64,000 nt of DNA from Cepaea nemoralis (GCA_014155875.1 JACEFZ010024489.1:248001-312000); one strand, 5' to 3'. Counted from the stretch's first letter, positions 45,690 to 58,377 are shown. Notes: generated by a model from the sequence alone, not told the origin. A program made the numbers and translations.

Positions 45690-47695
45690 AGGTAATCGTG
45701 TAACAGGTCCTTTTCGCTCTCATCGCGGCTCGTGGACAAGCCTCTGGATCTCTTGTCATTTGTCCTGCCTCGTGCACCCTCATGCCAAGGGTGTCTCGTG
45801 CCCACCTTCGTGCTGGTATAACCCTGCTTCATATAACTGCCTCTGTAAAGTTTATGCAACATAATAGACAGGAAACGATGGCGGCAGCGCTTGATCTCGA
45901 AGATGCGTACAATACAGTTCGCTATGATATTTTGATGACCGCACTTATGGAGAAGGGGGTCAATCCCTGGTTGGTGAACTGGATAGCAGCCGTCCTGCAT
46001 TCTCGTCAGGTTGCTCTCCGTCTGGGCGCATGGACCTCAGAGCCACATATTTTAACCCCGGGATTGCCACACGGATCTGCAATCTCACCGGTGCTCTTTA
46101 ATGTGTATACGAGCAAGATTGCATACCAAGAAGCACCAGGGGTTGGAAGGATTCTAACATTTGCAGATTATATTCTTGCATACAGGCAGGGGAGAAATAG
46201 GGATCAAACAGCCCAGGAGCTACAGGTGACAGTAGACAAAGTGATTGACTGGTGCACTGAAATGAGTGCTGTCATCCACCCGGAAAAGGCGGGGGTGTTG
46301 TGGTGCTCTCTGGACAACAGGATTGTGAGAGATGATACCCCAAGCCTCACGATAGATGGTAGAAGCGTCAACAGAGAGCACGAACTGAAGTATCTGGGAA
46401 TCACATTTGACAGGAGTCTGTCCTTCAAGGACCATGTGGAGACGGTTGTGACAAGATCTCAAAAGGGACTCAATGCACTTAAAACTATGGCTGCAATGGA
46501 CACAGAGCAGAGAATGCTCTTCACACTATACCAGCACTTGATCCTCTCAGTGATTGATTATGGACTAGGACTGCTCACTGTCTCAAAGAGTCAGCTGGTG
46601 AAATTAGAGCGCATACAGAATGAAGCGATGCGGGTCATTCTGGGATGCACCAGAGACACCCCAGTAGTGTGTATGCGTTACATCCTTGGTCTGCCTACTG
46701 TTGCTGGTAGGCACAAGGTGATGCAAGCGAAGGCATACCTCAGAGTAGCTGCAGACACAGATCACCCGTTGCATGAGGCGCTGGACGTAGTTAAGGGTCA
46801 GAGACTGATAAGAGGGAAATCATGGATGGCTCAGGCGGAGGATACGATCAGACAGGTGTGCCCCTTGGAGAACATCAGGCGAGGAGAGGAGTGGGTCAGA
46901 GTGCCAGCCGTGCAGTCAGACTTGTGCAGAGTTATAATCACATTGAGCCGGGAGTGCAGGGAATGGCCAGCAGGGGCCACGGAAGTGGAAATTCAGCAAC
47001 TAATTCAGGAAAATTCTCGCCCGGGTGATGTGATTATCTACACGGATGGGTCAGTGTTGAGAGGTAGGAGAAGTGCCTGGGGGTTCTTGGCAAAAACTAA
47101 TGGTCGGCGTTTGGTGCAGGAGAGCCTGGCGTATGATGACACTACATCTAGCTTAAGAATGGAGGTGGAGGCGGTCAGTGCAGCTTTCCGCTGGATAGAA
47201 AACACGATACATACACACATTGTGATTGTAACTGACTCAGAAAGCATGCTGAGAAGGGTGAGAACAGGCAAGCTTCGTGCAGAGTGGCTTGCTTCGCTTC
47301 GGAGGTCACGGGTAGCAAGCATCACCTGGATCTTTTCTCCTGGGCATGCCGGTGTGCTGGGGAATGAACAGGCGGACAGATTGGCTGGATCGGCAAAACT
47401 TGGTGGAGTATTGCTGCATGACAAGGCAGACGTGGTTGCGGCCTTGTGGGAGCACGTGTACACCTCGGAGGAGCAGATGGATCACCATAGTCTGGTAAGA
47501 ATAAGACAGCGAGGTGTGACGAGGGGATCTGGCCGACGCTCGACGCTCAGAGGAAAGGCGAGACGGACATATAATCAGATTGCTACTGGAACTATTAGTG
47601 TTGGAACTCTTCGCTGGCTGCTGGGGATGGGGACGGAGCGCTTATGGGAATGTCCTGAATGCTGTGATGTCGGTTCCTAAATCAATCAATCAATC
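45690..47695 (+). mobile_element. Non-LTR retrotransposon (family D), 5' truncated, 632-codon open frame
   Basis: Open from 45782 to 47680. RT starts within the palm: AALDLEDAYNTVRYDILMT, LTPGLPHGSAISPVLFNVY and RILTFADYILAYRQGRNRD, where the catalytic box reads FADY instead of the usual YADD. The connection has KYLGITFDRSLSFKDHVE and ILGCTRDTPVVCMRYILGLP. RNase H has DVIIYTDGSVLRGRR, SLRMEVEAVSA, IVTDSESMLRR and FSPGHAGVLGNEQADRLAGS, keeping D-E-D-H. The C-terminal tail RWLLGMGTERLWECPECC is followed by a (CAAT)n tail. Fingers and endonuclease are missing, so it cannot be autonomous. Confidence 0.9.
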
Positions 47696-47696
47696 A

Positions 47697-48179
47697 TACA
47701 AAACTTGGACAGGCAATATTTTCAAACACTGCAGTCATTAAAATACACCCTGTGTATCGCCAACCTTGACCTCCCATTTGGACCGAAGGACTATATATCG
47801 CCATACTAGGGTCATCGTTTAATTTGTTATTTCGTGGTAACTTCCGGAATTTCAGTGCTCAGTGAACGGGCAGGTACATTGCAATACTTGATCATTTTGA
47901 TTGTTCACCATGTTTGGTCCAAACCTTATTTTTGTTTGGCGCTGAAGCAGTTTTAAGTTAATGATCTTTTGTGGGATCCATGGTGTCTCATTAATTTCCA
48001 TAGTGATTCCCATTAATGCTTTCGAATGCTTTTCATAAATTTAATAAAATAAAGTGACTAGCTCAGATCACTGCTTTGCTCTATTAATATTATTATTCGT
48101 AACATGGCTGTTTGGTCAGTGCTGAATTTGTTTGGTCTGAAATCTGTTCATACCATAATTGTTTATCAGTGTTAGCTTT
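47697..48179. other. Flanking direct repeat, right copy, and unassigned AT-rich sequence
   Basis: The first 58 bp match 45537-45600. The rest contains repeated TTTGGTC words but no frame or repeat I recognise. Confidence 0.4.
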
Positions 48180-48400
48180 TATCTTTTAATGTTCCTGCTT
48201 AATATTTTCCCTGGTACTGATAATAACATTATTCCTCTATAATTTTCACACTCCTGCAGATCCCCTTTGACAGTCCAGCAAAACCCTTTTATCAATACCA
48301 CTCCTTTTCCAGTCTGCTGGTCTCCTAGACTGCTAAATGATTTGCTCAGTATTTGAATTAAAGTGTTTCTTTTGGCTTTAAAAGCTTAAGCTGGGATACC
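48180..48400 (-). mobile_element. Non-LTR RT fragment
   Basis: The minus frame gives WTVKGDLQECENYRGIMLLS then VPGKILSR, the block 3-4 region of many LINE reverse transcriptases (IPKKGDL.EC.NYRGI.LLS..GK). It has no flanking domains. Confidence 0.6.
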
Positions 48401-48522
48401 ACCTAACCAGCAACTTTCCCATGTTCAGAAATTATATGTATTGTTGTCTCTACCAATATTTCTTGTTTTGTAGATTACCAAGGATTAACTTTCTAATTAT
48501 TCGAATGCAATGAATTAATCAC

Positions 48523-48546
48523 CCCCCCCCCCCCCCCAAAAAAAAA
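48523..48546. repeat. C-run and A-run
   Basis: About 16 C followed by about 9 A. Confidence 0.9.
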
Positions 48547-48589
48547 GAGAAGTATATGTGAGTTTTACTAGAACACGACTACAAGAAAC

Positions 48590-49420
<831 letters not shown>

Positions 49421-49545
49421 ATTTATTGGTTGCGGTTAGAACAACCTTAGATAAACGAAGACCAACTTACAAAAAGCATTAGAAAGAGCACTTGAAAGAT
49501 CTTTACATATTCCCCCAAACATTAACTTGGGTAAATGGAGCGGCG

Positions 49546-50185
49546 GCAGCAGCAGCAGAAGAAGAAGAAAAAGGAGGACTAGGAGGAGGGAGAAGGATAG
49601 AGGAGGGGAAGGAGGGAGGAGGAGGGGAGAGGAGGAGAAGGGAGGAGGTGGATGGAAAAGGAGGAAGGAGGGAGGAGGAGGGAGGAGGGAGAGGAAGGAG
49701 GGAGAATGAGGAGGCGATGAAGGAAAGGGAGGTGGAAGAGGAGGAGGAGGGAGGAGGAGGAGGGAGAGGAAGGAGGGAGGAGGAGGGAGAATGAGGAGGC
49801 GAGGAAGGAAAGGAGGTGGAAGAGGAGGAGGAGGGAGGAGGAAGAGGAGGAGAAAGGAGGAGGAGGAGGGTGGAGGGAGGAGGTAGAGGGAGGAGGAGGG
49901 GGTAGAGGGAGGAGGAGGTGGGAAGAGGAGAAGGGAGGAGGAAGGAGTAGGATGGAGGAGGAAGAGGGAGAAGGAGGGAGAAGAAGGAGGAGGAAGAGGG
50001 AGAAGGAGGAGGAGTGAGAAGGAGGAAGGAGTAGCAGGGAGGAGGATGGAGGAGGGGAGAGGAAGAGGGAGGAGGGGGAGGGAGGATGAGGAGGGGGAGG
50101 AGGTAGAGAGAGGTGGAGGGAGGAGGTAGAGGGAGGAGGTAGAGGGAGGAGGAGAAGAGAGGAGGAGAAGAGAGGAGGAGGGAGT
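49546..50185 (+). repeat. Polypurine (GGA/GAA)n tract, about 640 bp
   Basis: Almost only A and G on the plus strand, dominated by GGAGGAGG and GGAGGGAG words with larger repeats (GGAGGGAGGAGGTAGAGGGA, near 49870 and 50115). It has potential for triplex or G-quadruplex structure. Frames across it are open only because purine codons avoid most stops; they are not genes. Confidence 0.95.
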
Positions 50186-50307
50186 TCGCCATTCCGAATT
50201 CATACTCGTCTAGGTTCTTTGATTTCGGTCCTTCCATTAATTATTCTTCCCTTCTACATGACTGTAGATAACTTCTTTACACATAAAAAGATGAATTGTT
50301 ATTGATA

Positions 50308-50425
50308 TTGCCGTGGCATGGAGGAATATCAGCAGCAGAGTTGATCCAGAAAACCAAAGACCGAGATCTATGGAGAGCCATGAATGCCTACGCCAGCCGG
50401 CACGGCACTTGATGATGATGATGAT
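50308..50425 (+). mobile_element. RTE-type retrotransposon 3' fragment (family E)
   Basis: Frame WHGGISAAELIQKTKDRDLW then RAMNAYASRHGT, stop and a (GATGAT)n tail. Nearly identical to the 51.65-51.74-kb copy. Confidence 0.85.
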
Positions 50426-50493
50426 TGCCGTGTGACGATTCTGTGTAGTCACGTCATTTTCTTCGCTTTTCCTAACGTTGTGGTTCGGGAATT

Positions 50494-50740
50494 CTTTCAT
50501 CATCATCATCATCATCATATATTTACGTACGTATTTAGGGAGGGGAAGGAGGGAGGAGGAGGAAGAAGAAACAAAACTATGACAGTTGGCAGCACTGGAA
50601 TGAGAGGAAGACGTGTAGAAAATTTCATCTCAATAGGATGGGCCGTTCGTGAACGCATAAAGGACAAACAGACATACACACCCACACACATTGCCGTTTA
50701 TATATAAGATATGTACACACACACACACACACACAGACCA
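50494..50740 (+). repeat. (CAT)n, mobile-microsatellite 3' segment and (AC)n
   Basis: (CAT)n at 50498-50519. Then AATTTCATCTCAATAGGATG, GGCCGTTCGTGAACGCATAA and GGACAAACAGACATAC, ending near TTATATATAAGATA, then (AC)n at 50712-50735. Such segments commonly terminate the GACCCGGC-type repeat family of arthropods, so this may be its far end. Confidence 0.5.
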
Positions 50741-51011
50741 GAGATATATACACAGACAACGTCATGCTGTGATGACGTCAGTCTGCACGCGCTGTCTATC
50801 TACGGTAATGTCTATGGCGGGAGCGTAAATCCATTTTGACCTGAGAAGTTCCGTTGAACATTTGCAAAATTATCAATGATCTGGTCCGTTTAGTGTGATG
50901 AAAAATTACACATAAATACAATAATGGGCTTTGAATGTAAGCATGCATTCATTATCATTGTAGTCGCTCCGAATATTCCATTACAATATTAAATGTTCCT
51001 AGCTGGAATAT
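50741..51011. other. Unassigned sequence
   Basis: No coding frame or repeat match found. Confidence 0.35.
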
Positions 51012-51255
51012 GCCGGTCTCTCTGGCCGAGGGTTACAACACTTTCTCCGTAATCCCGTTTATCACGCAGAGTCTCGTAAGCGGGCGGGAGCTGGCAGCGG
51101 TTCTACCCCTGCTGGTGACTTACGGGATAACAGAGCCGGCCGTTCAGAAAGCAATGGCAAACTACTGAGCGTAATCTTGCGAAGAGATCAACAGACAGCT
51201 GAAAGATGCTGCTGTTGACAGCTAAGTCCTGTAAAGGATACGCAAAAAAAAAAAA
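51012..51255 (+). repeat. SINE family 1 copy with poly(A)
   Basis: The head is diverged (CCGGTCTCTCTGGCCGAGGG, A-box-like). The body has GCCGTTCAGAAAGCAATGGC and AAACTACTGAGCGTAATCTT, and the end TCCTGTAAAGGATACGCAA with an A-tract. Confidence 0.85.
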
Positions 51256-51499
51256 AGAAGCTGGAATATGACAAGAAAATCTGCCATCACCCGCCATTGA
51301 AATATCGCATTACAGCACGCGATCTTCATAATTTCAGTGTGACATTGATTGCTAACTTAAATGGTCGAAAATTACAAACTACACATAAAAATGGATGCTA
51401 CATTTAATAATGCATAGTATAACAATGTAATAAAAACGGTATGTACGTGTTTACGTACATACAACATATGTTTGTTTAACGCGTTGTCATATACAACAA

Positions 51500-51745
51500 T
51501 AAGAAAGAGACAAACAACTTTTTTTGGGTCCATGTGATGAGAAGAGAGGCGCCGGAGAATATCGTGATAACTGGAAAGATTGAGGGGAAGAGAGGCAGAG
51601 GTAGACCACGAGAAATGATGCTGGATGGATTGCGACGGTGGCATGGAGGAATATCAACGACAGAGTTGATCCAGAAAACCAAGGACAGAGATCTGTGGAG
51701 AGTCATGAACGCCTACGCCAGTCGGCACGGCACTTGATGATGATG
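51500..51745 (+). mobile_element. RTE-type retrotransposon 3' end (family E)
   Basis: Frame HVMRREAPENIVITGKIEGK, then RGRPREMMLDGLRRWHGGIS, LIQKTKDRDLWRVMNAYAS and RHGT, stop and (GATGAT) tail. 5' truncated. The best copy of this family in the window. Confidence 0.85.
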
Positions 51746-51902
51746 TACCGCTTAGAATAGACTCCGGTATAACAAGGATTCTCGAAGCGCCAGAAATGCA
51801 CAATGGAAAACTGACTGGGAAAAAACTATACAGTATCGGTGTCTGTTGTAACTCGATCTTGAAATAATCGGGAAATTTAACATCATGAGTACTCTAAACG
51901 TC

Positions 51903-52866
51903 ATTAAACCATTCATTCATTCATTCATTCATTCATTCATTCATTCATTCATTCATTCATTCAGTAGCATGTCCTTTGCAGAACCTCGCTCCCATAACAA
52001 CCATCCGGAAAACCTCTCGATCATAAGCAAGATGTCCCTCGTCCGATACACCCATCTGGAGATCATCCGCCACATCCTGCACCCATCTTCTCTTTGACCT
52101 TCCTCTTCCTCTCTTCCCAGGAATGTTATTGTTCTATCCAAACTTTCGTGACGTTTCAAGTGACCAACATATTTCAATTTTCTTTGTTTTATCGTCTTTA
52201 ATAGCCAGCCTTCTTCAATATTCAGCTCTTGAAGTATGGATGCATTTTTTCTTTTCTTTACCCAAGACATTCTTAGAACTCGTCTATAACATTTATATTC
52301 AAAGGCATTTATGAGCTGTTCAGCTTGTCTAATAAGTTTCCAGGCCTCACAGGCGTATGTTGCAATGGGTAAGATGCATGCTCTTAAAAATCTAATTTTT
52401 GTAGTTCTGTCTGTCTCACTCCATAATTTATTCAGTTGTTTTAGTTTTGAAGAGCAATTGATAGACGTCGTTTAATTTCTTTCATTGTGTCACCGCTGTT
52501 GGTGATCAATGACCCAAGATATTCAAAATGTTCCACCACCTCCAATTTTTCCGCATTAACATATATTTAAAAAAAAAGTCGCTTAAAAGTCGACATATAT
52601 TTATTTCTCCATAGTAGTTTTATCTGTATGCATTACCTTTGTTTTTACTTTGTTAAGATATAAGTTGTGATTTTCACTATTCAATTGGGTTGAGGCTATT
52701 AGGTTTTCTATACCATTCTGTGTTGTGGATTGCAATACTGTATCATCAGCATACCGAATTTCTGGTATGTCATGACCACCGATATTTAGGGCATCATATA
52801 TAATGTCTCACATTTCTCATATTTTCGGCGACAGGTTAAACAAATAGGGGGACAGCACACATCCCT
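51903..52866 (-). mobile_element. Non-LTR retrotransposon 3' part (family C), minus strand
   Basis: The (ATTC)n run at 51903-51962 is the (GAAT)n tail of the minus-strand element. The C-terminal frame reads WVKKRKNASILQELNIEEGW, RKLKYVGHLKRHESLDRTI and DGCRMWRMISRWVYRTRDIL, with small deletions. Upstream at 52.7-52.85 kb, minus codons for an ADD-like TVLQSTTQ/EIRYADDTV region (GGTATGCTGATGATACAGTA) mark the RT end. Truncated and frame-shifted. Confidence 0.75.
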
Positions 52867-52894
52867 GACATTAAATCGGAGACAAGAAACCGAA

Positions 52895-53138
52895 AAGTAA
52901 CTTTAAAAAAATCGTGGCCAAAGGCTTGCGAACGCGGTTCGTGAGTCGCTTACCAGGCGTTCGAAACTCAGCTGCTACCGATTTGTGCAACAGACCGTGT
53001 CGCGTTGTGTTATAACGTGTTGGTATGGGAGCCGGTCGTTCCGAAAGCAATGGCAAACTACTGAACGTAACACTTGCCTAGTACATCAACAGCAGCTGAA
53101 AAATGCTGGTGTTGACTGCAACTTCCTGTAAGGGATAT
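52895..53138 (+). repeat. SINE family 1 copy, cut by an LTR element
   Basis: The head has GCGGTTCGTGAGTCGCTTAC and GCGTTCGAAACTCAGCTG, the body TAACGTGTTGGTATGGGAGC and GAAAGCAATGGCAAACTACT, and the end TTCCTGTAAGGGATAT. The expected CAAAA tail is absent because the LTR starts at 53139. Confidence 0.88.
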
Positions 53139-54714
53139 TGTAGTGAAAAACTGAAGAGTTAACGATTCCCAGATGGACGACTGTATACCCGACTAACCAG
53201 GTAGGAAAAGGGTTAACAAAGGAGTGACCAGGCGCATGGGTTTCTAGGTCAAGACCCAGAATGAGGCCAACACGTACAGGTAAACTGTCCGAGTGGAAAA
53301 TATTGGTTTGCGACAAAAGCGGAGAGTATTATTGGATAGCATATTGCTGTCTGAACTGTATGAATAACGGAAAAGATTCAGAGCTGGAATTTTCCACTAA
53401 ACAATGATAATGCAGTCTGAATGCGAGAGGTCCAGCAATGTCAAGGACTATGCGGCACAAATGACCGATATAAAGAGGGTCAATTCTTTGTGTAAAGTTA
53501 GTGTGTGTTCCAAACTGACCTGAAGGAGATATGTTCTTGAGTGGGAATAGAAATACACGTCCCTAATGATGGAAATAGGGGATAATAGTGTGTTATTCGC
53601 TAAGTGTTATTTCGATTCCAGGAACATAGATGCCTAAATAAGGTATAAAGATATTAGATATAGTTTAGGATATGAATATAGATGTGCGTGAATAGCATTT
53701 ATCATTGCTTTCTATTAGTAGGAATAGTATAGACGATTAGGTGAATCTTCTATCCTATGTCAGAGTGGGTTTTTTCGGAAGCCTTTTCATTTCGGCTGGA
53801 GGAAAAGACACTCACATAGGAGAGAAGAGGAAGCAGACACAGATCTCATTATTAAATGTATATCACACAGGTTTCCATACCAGTGCGGGACTTATCAACT
53901 AAGAGATTACACAGATGGCTGTGGTCAAGATCACCCAGTGTTGATAATCCACAAGAAAGCACTTTAAAGTCATAACGCACGACACTTGTGCATAAGAAAG
54001 GAAGGAAAAGAAGTGGCATCTTAATAAGTCAGGAGGACAGAGAATGGAAAATAGAGATCATACAAACTAAAGGAAAAAGACTCAAATTACTCAGTATCAA
54101 AGAGTTGCAAGGTGCATACAAAGTGCCTATATCAATTAAGTGTAGAACTTTTACAGGACAAAAATAGAGAACAATAGAAACTCGATGTGTTTTCCAAGAT
54201 GGAATTAAGAACGCTATAAGATAATAAAGAACATTCTGTACGCTGACAGCATATGGTGATCGGGTTAAATACATTCATACAGTGGTGAACATTTTTCATT
54301 ACAAAAAACGGATATATCTACCGACTCAAGCAGACGGAGCTGTCAGGGTGAGACCGTTCTGTATCTATGTCATGTCCTGTACTCTAGCTGAGAGAAGAGA
54401 CGAGAGAAACCACGGAGACTATCTATCAACATCTTATCTGGCAGCCACACTAGAAGAACATACAAACTACATAGACAATATCCATACATACACCAGACAT
54501 AGTTTTTTATAATAAATCTTTTATCTTATCGTTGAAAGGAACTGTTGTCGGAGTATGTGTTGAGGGAATAATAGAGAGAGTGAAAGAAATAGATATATGG
54601 AAGGGAAGACAGAAGAGAGGAGTGTAGACCAAAGTCAGTCAATAATCCCAACAGATAATAAGTTTAAAGATGTGCTTGTTGAGTCCAGTCTCCTCTCTGG
54701 AATTTAACAGGACA
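53139..54714 (+). repeat. LTR 1 of the tandem LTR element
   Basis: It starts TGTAGTGAAAAACTGAAGAG and ends AATTTAACAGGACA, about 1.58 kb. AATAAATC near 54512 may be the polyadenylation signal. Nearly identical to LTR 2; differences are single bases and short indels. The next bases (TAATTGGTGGAGCGAGCGGG) supply a PBS-like TGG start at about 54719. Confidence 0.88.
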
Positions 54715-55198
54715 TAATTGGTGGAGCGAGCGGGATACGTACATACATTATACCCATATGACCTGCATATTGGCACAGGCATAGCGGAGTACATGCATGT
54801 TGGGACATACTGATTGGAATAAAAAGAAGTATACATTGATGACTTTTAATGGAAGGACGTCCATTGGATATATGGTGCCATTACATTTATGGTAGAAACA
54901 TTTCATTAATGCTGGTGACTTTGCAGTGAGAAAGTTCCAGACAGAGTGAATGTGGATAGGTGGTAAGAGACATTACATACCTAAGTCACACGGTCACACG
55001 TCTACATAAGTCTTTATCCTATATCTCCTCTTGTGGATGAGAGAGTGGTTGTGATGTACTGTGTGGTGTTGGAGATTTATAATAATTAATAGATATAGAT
55101 AAATGATATAGGTTCTAGGTAGATTATCGGTCTATAGTGAGTATTCTTTACTGCCTTGAGGTGTCTTTACTCAACGTGCTGACTTACCTGCTTTAACT

Positions 55199-57071
55199 AT
55201 GGCCAATCCCAAACTAACTACAGCCGAACTGAGGGCAAACGGAGAGGAAATTGGGTTGGCTGGTTCAGACTTAACTGATTACATCCAAGAAAGAGAGCGA
55301 GAGATTCGTCAGGCGGAACGAGAAGATCGAAAGACTGAGTTGGAAGTGAGAAGAATAGAGGTGGAGACCAAGCGACTGGAAATGGAACAAGAAGCCAAGA
55401 AAATGGACCAGGAGACCAAGCGACTGGAAATGGAACAGGAGACCAAGAAACTGGAAATGGAACAGAATGCCAGGAGACAAGAAATGGAACATGAATACCG
55501 CTTGAAAGAGTTAGAACTCAAGACACAAACTAAGGGTGAAATAGATGCAGCAGAAGGAAGTTCATCTTCACCTGGGGCAACCTACATGAGTGGACAGGGT
55601 TACCATGCCATGAAGTTTCCCTTGGCGGTCTATGATGAAAGCAAAGAGAAGATATATCAGTTTTTGGATCGGTTCGAGGCTATGGCAGTCGCTATGGGAC
55701 TAGATAGAACCAGATGGGCTCTTAAAGTATCCCAGTCTTTACGTGGTTCGGGCTACGAGGTCTACACACGCCTACCACCAGGACAGGAAAATCAGTATGA
55801 GGAATTGAAAGCAGCTTTGATGAAACATTATGAAGTCACAGCACAAACGTATCGGAAGAAGTTTAGATCGTCTAGACGAGAGCCGGGAGAACTATTCGCC
55901 GCCTACAGTCTGAGGCTGAAATCCTATCTCCAGAAATGGATGGACTTGGCAGAATTCCAGAGGGATTATGAGAGTCTCGAAGAGATGATGGTGGTAGACC
56001 AAATGCGAAAGCAAATGTCGAAACCTCTCAGAACCTTCTTGGGAGAACAAGGGGCGGAACGGATTGATGTGGTGAATAAGCTGGCGGAACGATTCGTGGA
56101 AGTACATGGTGAAACTGAGGAACTAAGTACACAAACCAAAGGTCAGGAGAAACCAGAGAAAAAGAAACATAAAAACTGGGAAGGAGAAAAAGGGGAACCT
56201 TATATAAAGCACACAGAGGAGAGTTCAGAGAAGGTGAAGGTAGGAAACCAGAGCACCTCGAATTCTCAAGCGAAACGACAGTGGTCTGAAAAGTGGTGTT
56301 CATTTTGTAAGGGCGGCCTCCCACAACACAAAAGACTGCAGATCGAAACCTAAAAGTTCTTACTTCGCAGCATGCAAAGTGATTCCTACATCGGTGATCA
56401 CAGACAAGGCTGAGGTCGGCGAAGGAGAAAGGAACAAAAAGGACACAGGGAAACCTAGGAAGGGAACAGAGTGCACTCACTGCCAGTCGACAACACATAA
56501 TACTGTGGACTGCAGATGCAAGGCAAAACACGCCAATTGCATAACCAACCTCGAGGAATCAAAAGAGGAAGGCAAGGAAACGGTCAAGGAGATGAAAGAC
56601 ACTCAGGACCAAGAGAGACCACCTGTGGTTGAACTTATTGAAGTCAATGGCCAGCAGGTTGTTTGTCTCTACGATACCGGTTTGGATGGGGAAGCGGTGG
56701 TGGACGCCAGCTTGGTAAGCCCAGACCAACTTACAGGGGAGACCATAGAAATACAGCCGGCAATGAGGAGTGCTGTTACCATGACGCTGCCAATCGCCAA
56801 GGTGGAGATTAAATCCAGGTACGTCACGGGCATTATTCCAGCTGCTGTATTATCTGACTCCTTATTTCCAATGATCATTGGCACGAAATATGTCTTTTTG
56901 GGGATGCCCAAACAGCAAGCCCACAAGGGAACAGTAGTCAGTGGATCTCAAGGGAAGGAAAAAGAGGCAGAGACACTATGCGACAACTCAGGAGATAGGA
57001 GAATTGCATACTGCCCAGAGGAAGGATACTACGTTGCATCCTTGCTACAGGAAGCTGCAAAGAAGTGCTGA
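55199..57071 (+). CDS. gag-protease of tandem LTR element, copy 1 (one frameshift)
   Basis: ATG at 55199, MANPKLTTAELRANGEEIGL. A long charged coiled coil follows (repeats of RLEMEQE and KKLEMEQ, residues about 35-105), then a capsid-like domain (YDESKEKIYQFLDRFEAMAV, LRGSGYEVYTRLPP, SYLQKWMDLAEFQRDYESL). Two zinc knuckles follow, CSFCK...HNTKDC-type and CTHCQSTTHNTVDC. The protease has VCLYDTGLDGEAVVDASLV with the D-T-G motif and FPMIIGTKYV as the flap-distal ILG-like part. An extra G at about 56311 shifts the frame inside the first knuckle; copy 2 is intact there. Confidence 0.85.
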
Positions 57072-58047
57072 GCCACCAGAACGGGGACAGTACTTTCTGA
57101 AGAATCAACTACTCTATCGGAGAGCTGGGAGGGGAGATAACCTGCATGAGCAGTGGGTGGTTCCAGAGACCCACCGTCCTCACATTCTTCAGAGTGGACA
57201 CATCATAGGCGAGAATCGACATATGGGTGTCAGAGAGACCTTGCAGCAAATATCCGGCCATTATTGCTGGCCAGGAATGACCGGAGATGTACGCCGGTGG
57301 GTGAAGTCTTGTTCGGAGTGCCAGAGAGCACCACCCAACAAGCGAATTAAGAGGAAACTAGCTCTTAAAGTGGAAGACAAAGTGGAAGTGTGGAGTCCAG
57401 CAGAGACCAATATACTCCAAGTAGGATGGAAAGGACCTTATCCTGTGGAAAAGGTGGTGTCCAAGAACATCTACAAAATACGGATCGGGGAAGAGAAGAA
57501 AAATCTCCCTAGACATCTCATTAGGAAATATGAGGAGAGATCCGGGAGCAAAGCTTCGCACTTTATGGTGATGGCAGCCATTAGGACAACGGTTACCAGT
57601 CCAGACGAAGACCAGAGATCGCCAGTACAACATAGGAGGGCCTATGGGACAGTACGGGATAGGTCAGATTTACCCAACGACAGGAGGAGGGAAATCACAA
57701 GTCAGGGAAAGGACAAGAGTGAAAGTTTCACCGGTAACCAAGTTCAGAAGGGGTGGGTAACGTCGGGAAAAGCGAGAATTACCCAGGACTCCAACCAAAG
57801 ATTGGCTGACCAGATACAACATCGCCCAAGATGGTCCTGGAAGCAAAAGCCCAGGAGGTTTGGGAAAGACGACTCGGTCCGACGAGGACGAGGCGAAACA
57901 TCCCCAGAGGAAAAGCCGGGGGAAACCAAGAGGACATGGAAGCAGTGTTACAATCAGGATGGGACAATCCGTCTGTATTGTGAGCCGTCGCTGACGCAAG
58001 TCGAAAGTAGGTCGACTGAACGTACAGGAGCGAGGAGCCAACACTAG
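57072..58047 (+). pseudogene. Integrase remnant (zinc finger and GPY/F-like part), copy 1
   Basis: The finger reads ILQSGHIIGENRHMGVRE and, after YCWPGMTGDVRRWVK, SCSECQRA (H-H-C-C). The catalytic D,D35E core is missing. The text jumps straight to LALKVEDKVEVWSPAE, then ILQVGWKGPYPVEKVVSKNI and NLPRHLIRKY, a GPY/F-like module. A basic Gln/Arg-rich tail follows to the stop at 58047. The frame differs from the protease frame, as expected if the deletion joint is near 57070. Confidence 0.82.
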
Positions 58048-58139
58048 TTTCAGTCGTTAGTAGTATAGTAGGGTGTCAATTAGAGCGCCTACTGGATAAT
58101 GAGATGAGCCATGTGAGGATCCCAATCATATCATCAACA

Positions 58140-58300
58140 CGTGGTGTTAATAGCTACTTCGCAGAAGCTCAACGCACGATGGATGTGATGGACGTTGTTG
58201 CTGCAACGGGACTTCACAGTGGAATACTCTTGGTAAGGAGAATGTAGGAGCAGATTTTTTATCCAGACATCCAGCTCCGGAGGAAGAAGATTAGGATTGT
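58140..58300 (+). pseudogene. RNase H C-terminal remnant, copy 1
   Basis: WTLLLQRDFTVEYS, then a one-base shift, then KENVGADFLSRHPAPEEED and a stop. This is the end of a Ty3/gypsy RNase H (RW...LQ.YDF.VEY..GKEN..AD.LSR). It lies 3' of the integrase remnant and just before the purine-rich AAGAGGGGGCC tract and LTR 2. Confidence 0.78.
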
Positions 58301-58377
58301 GGATCATGGGAATCAAACCTACAGTGAGAAAGATTCGACGCGGTCTAATCTCTTAAGAGGGGGCCTCTGTAGTGAAA

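Noticed and set aside
45782..47680. Host single-exon gene
   Set aside because: RT and RNase H motifs with a tetramer tail and a related copy at 12.6-15.7 kb show it is a retrotransposon.
49436..50237. Open frames of 244-255 codons rich in Ser/Pro/Leu or Glu/Gly
   Set aside because: Composition artefacts of the purine tract on either strand; no splice or domain support.
54029..54836. Small open frames in LTR 1, repeated in LTR 2 (59254-60061)
   Set aside because: They lie wholly in LTR sequence, are short and carry no domain. Repetition reflects LTR identity.
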